Shown: piece by piece, positions 53,058-58,398 of the stretch
Position numbering within the stretch: position 1 is the first letter of the stretch
Layout: each line of letters begins with the position of its first letter
Assembly (NCBI RefSeq): GCF_003217295.1
Contig: NZ_QJTJ01000021.1
Span: forward strand, 1 to 58,398
Reading direction: 5' to 3'
DNA length: 58,398 bases
Source of the DNA: Ureibacillus chungkukjangi
Lineage (GTDB): Bacteria > Bacillota > Bacilli > Bacillales_A > Planococcaceae
Made by a program: the position numbers and the translations under genes
Notes under the pieces: generated by a model
Databases searched by the model: none
Told to the model about the DNA's origin: nothing
The model's input: only the letters and a program-made list of their open reading frames with translations

Positions 53058-53930
53058 ATGAATATCCAAAAATATATGGCGTTTGTAAAAGCTGTAGAAT
53101 ATGGGAGCTTCACAAGAGCTGCGGAAGCATTGAACTATACTCAATCAGGTATCAGCCGAATGATTAACGATTTAGAATTAGAATGGGACGTTTCACTTTT
53201 TGAAAGAGGACGTGCAGGAATAAGCTTGACCTCTGATGGTATCAAGCTGCTTCCTCAATTACAGCGAATATGCAATGAACATGAAATTTTAATGACACAA
53301 ATCGAGGAATTACAAAATTTACAAACAGGAATAATCCGTATAGGCACTTTTTCAAGTGTGGCAACACATTGGCTACCAAATATCATTAAATACTTTAAAA
53401 AGGACTATCCCAATATCGATTTCGAATTGCTTTTAGGAGATTATACAGAGATAGAGAGCTGGATATTGGAAGGACGTGTTGACTTTGGTTTTTTAAGACT
53501 ACCTACTAGTAACGCACAACTGGACACGATAGTTTTAGAAGAAGACAGATTGCTCGTAATAATACCTCAAGATCACTCATTTGCTGATGCTGATAATTTT
53601 CCAATAAGAGAATTATTAAGCAGTCCCTTTATGCTGTTGGAAAAAGGGGCCAAAGCAGAAATCTCTGAAATTTTCGAGAAGCATCAAATTACTCCACAAA
53701 TTTCTTTTACAACCTGGGATGACTATGCGATTATGTCTATGGTTGAAAACGGTTTAGGCATCAGCATATTGCCAGAATTAATACTAAACCGTATTCCCTA
53801 TCAGATATTTGCGAAGGAGCTTGAAATACCTGCATACCGAACTATCGGCATTGCAATGAGAGAGCGAAAATCCCTTTCTCTAGCAGCCAAAAGTTTTTTA
53901 GAGTATTTACATTATAGAAAGAAAATGTAA
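53058..53930 (+). CDS. LysR-family regulator (divergent from EamA)
   Basis: From ATG 53058 the protein has 290 residues. The helix-turn-helix is AAEALNYTQSGISRMINDLELEW (about 20-42). LysR effector domain follows (RIGTFSSVATHWLPNIIKYFKKDYPNIDFELLLGD). It likely controls the divergent EamA transporter and its own expression. AAGGAGGGAACT before ATG 53058 rules out the longer frame. The co-inducer is not known. Confidence 0.92.
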   Translation: MNIQKYMAFVKAVEYGSFTRAAEALNYTQSGISRMINDLELEWDVSLFERGRAGISLTSDGIKLLPQLQRICNEHEILMTQIEELQNLQTGIIRIGTFSSVATHWLPNIIKYFKKDYPNIDFELLLGDYTEIESWILEGRVDFGFLRLPTSNAQLDTIVLEEDRLLVIIPQDHSFADADNFPIRELLSSPFMLLEKGAKAEISEIFEKHQITPQISFTTWDDYAIMSMVENGLGISILPELILNRIPYQIFAKELEIPAYRTIGIAMRERKSLSLAAKSFLEYLHYRKKM

Positions 53931-53971
53931 AAAGTTCTTACTGATATAGAGCTTGCAAATTATAGAAACCT

Positions 53972-54006
53972 AAAAAAGGAGCTTGATAGACTAAGCTCCC
54001 TTTTTT
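53972..54006. terminator. Bidirectional terminator between LysR and lipoprotein genes
   Basis: GGAGCTT (53978-53984) pairs with AAGCTCC (53993-53999), flanked by an A run before and a T run after. The adjacent genes converge here. Confidence 0.88.
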
Positions 54007-54039
54007 AACTATATACATTTGAATCCAACTATCATTTCA

Positions 54040-54540
54040 CTAATTCTTTAATTCTGTAGATAATTCTTGAAGAGTTACCCAATCAACAACTTTTTCTTTT
54101 CCAACTCCGTCAATCTTATAGTTAATTTTCACTCTCCGATTACTATCTTCTTTTACATCCTCACCCAAAGTTAATTTAAAAACGATTTTACCTTCCTTTT
54201 GAATTTCTAGATTTTCGATACTTTTGAGATCTCCAATATCTGATTCTGGCCAAACACCTGATGTTTTTAATGGATCTGCACCATAAACTTCATATTTTAT
54301 TCCATCTTCTTTATATGTAATTGTCTCTTCCTTGTTTTTTATTAATTCAATTGAATCGATTTCAACTGGTAAATCACCAGTCCACTCTGTTTTCGTCACG
54401 ATAAAATAAGTTTCATTTGCTTTAAAGGGAAATCCAGTATTATATAAAAGAAAATCTCCATTTTCTTCGACCTGTCCACTGCATCCAATAATAAATAAGA
54501 AACTGACTATAAAGCTAACTATAATTAATAATTTTTGCAT
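54040..54540 (-). CDS. Putative lipoprotein of unknown function
   Basis: From ATG 54540 the product has 166 residues: a signal peptide with lipobox FIIGCS (Cys about 20), then a beta-rich extracellular domain with TKTEWTGDLPVEIDSIELIKN. AAGGGGATATT just upstream selects this ATG, 33 bases inside the longest frame. I do not recognise the domain. It is monocistronic and acidic. It is anchored outside the membrane. Confidence 0.8.
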   Translation of the reverse strand: MQKLLIIVSFIVSFLFIIGCSGQVEENGDFLLYNTGFPFKANETYFIVTKTEWTGDLPVEIDSIELIKNKEETITYKEDGIKYEVYGADPLKTSGVWPESDIGDLKSIENLEIQKEGKIVFKLTLGEDVKEDSNRRVKINYKIDGVGKEKVVDWVTLQELSTELKN

Positions 54541-54650
54541 AATATCCCCTTCCGATAAGTCATGTTCTATCATCTTTACTTATTTTACCATAATATAAAA
54601 ACGTATAATTTTCAGCAAAAAGTTTAGTAGATTTATATTTAATAGGTGTA

Positions 54651-54682
54651 AAAAACTCGAATACATTAGAGCGTATTCGAGT
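54651..54682 (-). terminator. Terminator of the DUF4256 gene
   Basis: ACTCGAATAC (54655-54664) pairs perfectly with GTATTCGAGT (54673-54682). A T run follows on the minus strand. It is another member of the CGAATAC hairpin family. Confidence 0.82.
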
Positions 54683-54808
54683 CTATAAGTACCATATATT
54701 ACTTAGGATTTTAAACATTGCTTGTACGTATTAAGATTAGGCATAATATTTTTAATATCAGCACACTTCTACAATTCTCTGCAAAATAAATCTAATTTCA
54801 ATCTAAAA

Positions 54809-55375
54809 TTAAACCCTTAGTGAACCACGGAATCCCCTTGCAGCATAATAGGATTCTGCTCCATTGTGGTATAGAAAGACTGTGTCATAACGACAATCGC
54901 AAAACAGTGCCCCACCCAATTTTCTAATATTCTCAGGTGTTTTCACCCAGCTTGAAGTTTTATTATCGAATTTCCCTAACCTTTGAAGCTCACGATACTG
55001 TTCTTCAGTCAGTAATTTAATGCCCATTTCAGCAGCCAAATCTATAGCACTATTTTCTGGCTTGTGCTGCTTTCTTGATTCGAGTGCTTCTCGATCATAG
55101 CAGAGGCTCCGGCGACCTTTAGGACTCTCTTTTGAACAATCAAAAAATATAAATTCACCAGTTTCTTTATCCTGTGCAATGACATCTGGTTCACCGTTAG
55201 TCAATTCCATATAGTTAAGTGACCATAATTTTTCAGCATTTGTCTCAAGCCTAGCTCTTACTTCTGACCACTCCATCCCTTCATGTCGATTCATGTTCTT
55301 TTCGAATCGCTTTTTCAATAAATCAAGTATTTCTACACGTTGTTCAGGTGACAGCTCTACACCTTTTTTTGCCAT
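54809..55375 (-). CDS. DUF4256 domain protein
   Basis: The 188-residue soluble protein has strings typical of DUF4256: LSPEQRVEILDLLKKRFEKNMNRHEGMEWSEVRARLE at the start. ELTNGEPDVIAQD then FFDCSKESPKGRRSLCYDREAL lie near 57-98, and YDTVFLYHNGAESYYAARGFRGSLRV ends the chain. The function is unknown. No signal peptide or membrane segment. It is transcribed toward a terminator of the CGAATAC type. Confidence 0.87.
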   Translation of the reverse strand: MAKKGVELSPEQRVEILDLLKKRFEKNMNRHEGMEWSEVRARLETNAEKLWSLNYMELTNGEPDVIAQDKETGEFIFFDCSKESPKGRRSLCYDREALESRKQHKPENSAIDLAAEMGIKLLTEEQYRELQRLGKFDNKTSSWVKTPENIRKLGGALFCDCRYDTVFLYHNGAESYYAARGFRGSLRV

Positions 55376-55504
55376 GTGCTTTCCCCTTTATCATTAGTAT
55401 TTTAACTAATTGTCTAACTAGAGTATCCCTATTAAGGATAATAATAACAAAGATAATCATTGGTAAGAAAGAAAATATATAATTATTCCTATTTCGAGTT
55501 TTAT

Positions 55505-55581
55505 AAACCGTAATAATTACTATTTACGTTGACATTTGCAAATTAGCTACGTATAATCATAAAGCGTAACAATTACTATTT
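55505..55581 (+). promoter_or_regulatory. Consensus promoter flanked by two Zur-like boxes
   Basis: TTGACA (55529-55534) and TATAAT (55552-55557) are 17 bases apart. A 21-base box AAACCGTAATAATTACTATT(T) lies at 55505-55525, just before the -35. A second, AAAGCGTAACAATTACTATT(T), is at 55561-55581, just after the -10. Both resemble the Bacillus Zur consensus AAATCGTAATNATTACGATT. Zinc repression of zinT is expected. Confidence 0.85.
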
Positions 55582-55598
55582 ATAAAAGGAGAATGATG

Positions 55599-56321
55599 AT
55601 GAAGGCAAAAATAAGTTGGTTAAGTATTTTGGCATTAAGCGCTATGTTAGTTGGCTGCGCTGAAGAGGAAACAAAGGATAACTCGGTTGAGCAAGCTACC
55701 ACTCCATCCGAAGAAACAACGACAAGCGAAGAACAGGTACATAATCATGATCACGACCATAACCACAGTCATGACGAAGATTCAAAGGATATTTATGCAG
55801 GCTATTTTGACGATGAACAGGTAAAGGAACGTGAACTAAGTGATTGGGCTGGAGATTGGCAATCAGTCTACCCTTATTTACAGGATGGAACTTTAGATGA
55901 GGTATTTGAGCACAAGGCAGAGCATGATGATACGAAAACCGCAGAAGATTTTAAGGCCTACTATGAAATTGGCTACAAAACGTCAACTGATCGAATCGTT
56001 ATCGAAGGAAATAATGTAACATTTTACGATAACGGACATGCCCACATGGGAGAATTCGTGTATGACGGTTATGAAATTTTAACTTACGAAAAAGGCAATC
56101 GAGGCGTTCGTTTTATTTACAAACACACAGGTAACGAAGAAGGCGTGCCTGGTTATATTCAATTTAGTGACCATATTATTTCACCACAAAAATCTGATCA
56201 CTTCCATTTATATTGGGGAGATGATCGAGCAGCGCTATTAGATGAAGTAGAAAATTGGCCAACATACTACCCAGCTTCTATGGATGGACATACGATAGCA
56301 CATGAGATGATGGCACACTAG
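55599..56321 (+). CDS. zinT: ZinT-type zinc-binding lipoprotein
   Basis: The 240-residue lipoprotein (lipobox LVGC, Cys about 20) has a Ser/Thr/Glu-rich linker. A His-Asp cluster (HNHDHDHNHSHDED, about 49-62) is followed by the ZinT/YodA domain: DWAGDWQSVYPYLQDGTLDEVF, then HAHMGEFVY and DHFHLYWGDD with the zinc ligands. It probably captures zinc outside the membrane for an uptake system. Three ATG codons occur in a row; AAAGGAG best fits the third (55599). Zur control is strongly suggested by the boxes upstream. Confidence 0.94.
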   Translation: MKAKISWLSILALSAMLVGCAEEETKDNSVEQATTPSEETTTSEEQVHNHDHDHNHSHDEDSKDIYAGYFDDEQVKERELSDWAGDWQSVYPYLQDGTLDEVFEHKAEHDDTKTAEDFKAYYEIGYKTSTDRIVIEGNNVTFYDNGHAHMGEFVYDGYEILTYEKGNRGVRFIYKHTGNEEGVPGYIQFSDHIISPQKSDHFHLYWGDDRAALLDEVENWPTYYPASMDGHTIAHEMMAH

Positions 56322-56371
56322 TATTCTATTAAACAATCAAAGTCTACAATATAATGTTTTATTTAAGCTTC

Positions 56372-56405
56372 TAAAAAAGCTCGAATACATAGCGTATTCG
56401 AGCTT
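56372..56405. terminator. Terminator between zinT and the symporter operon
   Basis: AGCTCGAATAC (56378-56388) pairs perfectly with GTATTCGAGCT (56394-56404). The T run is stronger on the minus strand. It is in the CGAATAC family and lies between convergent genes. Confidence 0.88.
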
Positions 56406-56420
56406 TAATCTATCATTTTC

Positions 56421-57899
56421 CTAACCTACTTTACGTTCTGTAAATAATAGATCCATAATAGGGTTTGAATTGCGACTGTTAGCTCTTGCAAAAATAGGAT
56501 TTAGAATCATAAGTATCAGGATGTTTGCCATTAAACCCCAGAAACCTTCATAGATGCCATAAGTCATTCCTGTTGCAGAAACTGTAAACGTTACCACTAA
56601 TCCTACAATTAACCCGATAATCGTTGCCTCTTTCGTTTGCTTTTTCCAGAACAAGCTAAAGACAATAGCAGGGAAAATTTGAACCATTCCAGATACCCCT
56701 AGAAGTTGAAGTGATACAAGGGCGGTTGGGAACAACATTCCAAATACCAGAGCTAATCCGATAACGACAAATACCATAGAACGTGTAATAAGCGTTAACT
56801 TTGCAGGAGCTACCTTCGGATTAATAAAGTCACGATAAATATTATTCGCAAACAAATTGGAAGCCCCAATCGCCATAATCGAACATGGAATAAGTGAAGC
56901 AAGAGCAATTGTAGCATATGCTAGACCTTGAACCACCCCGCCATAAGACATTTGTATTAAATTTAATAATGCAAAACGAGGATCACTTCCCTCTGGTAAT
57001 ACATGAAATGCAGCGAAGCCTAGAAACACAACCAGAATCAGCACTATATTATATAGTGGTAGATAGATTGCATTCTTACGAAGTGTATCCGCGTTTTTTG
57101 CCGTTAATACTCCTGTTGCACCATGCGCCCACATAAATAACGCTAAACCAGAAACAAGTGAAGCGGTTAGAAACCAAGGAATGCCCTTTGGACCAGTTGT
57201 TGGAATTGTGAGAAGCTCAGGAGACTCGACCACAATTTTATTAATCATAGAGCCCCAACCACCAAAATGAATCATTGGAATAGTTACTACAAGGAACAGC
57301 ATAATAACCCAGATTAAAATATCTTTGATAATTGCTGTATAAGTTGGCCCTTTGATACCACTAAAGAATGTATATAGTGCGACTAATAAAAACGATATAA
57401 TAACAACTACCTGAACATTAATATAACCTGTACCAGCTACACGTAAAGTATCTTGAATACCTGCTAACTGTAAATCAATATATGGAATAAGCATTAATAC
57501 ACCTACAATGGCTATTAGCAATGATAAAAACTTACTATCAAAACGGCCCTTTGCATAATCGGCAAGGGTAGTGTATTTAAACTCTTTTGCAACCTTCCAA
57601 AGCTTTGGTAAATAGAAATAAGAAATAAAGAATGCAATAATCGTGTAAGGAATAGCAAAGAACGCAAGACTACCACTTGAATAAGCAGTACTTGTTAAGC
57701 CAAGAAACGTATAAGCTGTATATAAATCAGCACCGACCAAAAGCCAAACAAGTAATGGTCCAAATTTCCTTCCGCCAACTGACCACTCCTCAACAGAGCT
57801 TCTACTAGACTTATCTCTTCCCGCTATAAAACCAATTAATACAACCGATAGTACTATAAAGCTTGTGACTAACAAAGCTGTTAAATTTCCTTGCATCAT
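56421..57899 (-). CDS. Sodium:solute symporter (SSS family, YhjB-like)
   Basis: The 492-residue permease has thirteen predicted helices. VSGLALFMWAHGATGVLTAKN and ASLIPCSIMAIGASNLFANNIYRDF (near 327-352) fit the SSSF core of the YhjB/PanF/MctP-type branch. It starts inside the stop codon of the DUF3311 gene (ATGA), so the pair is coupled. Such pairs carry monocarboxylates, pantothenate or related solutes with sodium; the substrate is not certain here. Confidence 0.92.
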   Translation of the reverse strand: MMQGNLTALLVTSFIVLSVVLIGFIAGRDKSSRSSVEEWSVGGRKFGPLLVWLLVGADLYTAYTFLGLTSTAYSSGSLAFFAIPYTIIAFFISYFYLPKLWKVAKEFKYTTLADYAKGRFDSKFLSLLIAIVGVLMLIPYIDLQLAGIQDTLRVAGTGYINVQVVVIISFLLVALYTFFSGIKGPTYTAIIKDILIWVIMLFLVVTIPMIHFGGWGSMINKIVVESPELLTIPTTGPKGIPWFLTASLVSGLALFMWAHGATGVLTAKNADTLRKNAIYLPLYNIVLILVVFLGFAAFHVLPEGSDPRFALLNLIQMSYGGVVQGLAYATIALASLIPCSIMAIGASNLFANNIYRDFINPKVAPAKLTLITRSMVFVVIGLALVFGMLFPTALVSLQLLGVSGMVQIFPAIVFSLFWKKQTKEATIIGLIVGLVVTFTVSATGMTYGIYEGFWGLMANILILMILNPIFARANSRNSNPIMDLLFTERKVG

Positions 57900-58096
57900 T
57901 CAATACTCCCTTCCGATTTTTGGATTCTATAAATGAGATAAGTACATACAGGCACAATGACCATGCTTAAAAATAGCCAGAAATGGAAGAAAGGCAGACC
58001 TAGAACAATTGGATGAATTCGGTTAACAAAAGGTATAGCCCCCAGCATTAAAATAAATGGTAAAACGATTAAAATCGCCATTATCAATCTTTTCAA
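57896..58096 (-). CDS. DUF3311 membrane protein (YhjC-like)
   Basis: The 66-residue protein has two hydrophobic helices (about 5-25 and 34-56) and FVNRIHPIVLGLPFFHFWLF between them, the DUF3311 pattern. It regularly precedes a sodium:solute symporter gene and is probably a small accessory subunit. TTG start with GGGGGATATATATA upstream. The four-base overlap with the next gene supports coupled translation. Confidence 0.88.
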   Translation of the reverse strand: MKRLIMAILIVLPFILMLGAIPFVNRIHPIVLGLPFFHFWLFLSMVIVPVCTYLIYRIQKSEGSIE

Positions 58097-58303
58097 TATA
58101 TATATCCCCCTTCAGTAATATTATAATAGTTTAATATATTGAAATTGTTAGAATTTACTAATAGTATCATAAAGACAGCTTAAAACAAGTGCTATTTTTT
58201 TAAAATAGTAAGAAATAATCTTAAATTAGCTACTCGTAGGATTTCATATAGTTCAAAAGTAATCCGATAGTATATTTCGATAAGATATTACTTGCTATAA
58301 AAT

Positions 58304-58398
58304 ATCGAGTAGGAGGGAGTGATTAACTCCCGACCTCTCACACCACCGTACGTACGGTTCCGTATACGGCGGTTCAATTAAGATGAATAACGCAAAGT
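58304..58398 (-). mobile_element. 3' end of a group II intron (domains V and VI), cut by the window edge
   Basis: On the minus strand domain V spans 58342-58373. A nine-base lower stem pairs ACCGCCGTA with TACGGTGGT. A two-base CG bulge and an upper TACG/CGTA stem with a GAAC loop follow. Domain VI is GAG-AGG-TC around a GGGAGT/ACTCCC hairpin, then T-CCT-A-CTC. The unpaired A (complement of 58310) is seven bases from the end GAT, as expected for the branch point. The 5' part and any reverse-transcriptase gene lie beyond the right edge. Confidence 0.85.

Overview
The window is AT-rich chromosomal DNA from a low-GC, endospore-forming Gram-positive bacterium. Best guess is a Planococcaceae or Bacillaceae relative of Lysinibacillus/Solibacillus; no rRNA gene is present to settle this. 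The signs are a YjcZ-type mini-protein, a ger germinant-receptor operon, strong Shine-Dalgarno sites, frequent TTG/GTG starts, a B. subtilis-like ypmR-ypmS-msrA-msrB block, xpaC-yaaN under a sigma-W-like promoter, and a staphylococcus/bacillus-type MurG. I saw no tRNA, rRNA, CRISPR array, prophage or complete insertion sequence. Most genes are on the minus strand.

Layout. 1-5.7 kb: a sporulation mini-protein, a decayed gene, a cold-shock gene with a long structured leader, DUF1033, xpaC-yaaN, small conserved proteins, a YerC-like regulator and a YitT-type membrane protein. 5.7-8.5 kb: an amino-acid ABC importer whose leader is a lysine riboswitch with terminator, so lysine is the likely substrate. 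8.6-11.9 kb: a three-gene ATP-grasp / alpha-E / transglutaminase operon with no assigned product. 12-16.2 kb: odhA-odhB of the TCA cycle. 16.4-21.6 kb: an ArlRS-like two-component system, a four-PAS diguanylate cyclase and dapF. 22-28.6 kb: an acetyltransferase, murG, a secreted CAP protein, a CobW GTPase, a carboxy-terminal protease and deoD. 28.7-37.4 kb: yozE, a germinant receptor in B-A-C order, msrA/msrB with ypmS/ypmR, degV and hemolysin III.

37.5-53.9 kb is a run of transporter-plus-regulator cassettes: MarR with an MMPL pump, MarR with DoxX and an NAD(P)H reductase, GntR with an ABC exporter, and LysR divergent from MFS. It also holds an ECF sigma factor with its DUF3600 partner, uppP, and LysR divergent from EamA. 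Several carry operator-like repeats at the expected promoter positions. 54-58.4 kb: a lipoprotein, DUF4256, a ZinT lipoprotein behind two Zur-like boxes, a sodium:solute symporter with its DUF3311 partner, and at the right edge the 3' end (domains V and VI) of a group II intron on the minus strand.

The likeliest place for undescribed biology is the ATP-grasp / alpha-E / transglutaminase operon. That gene set is widespread and recognised, but its product is not established. The other points of interest are regulatory: the lysine riboswitch that names a transporter's substrate, paired Zur boxes, a long hairpin in the csp leader, operator repeats, and a recurring terminator sequence.
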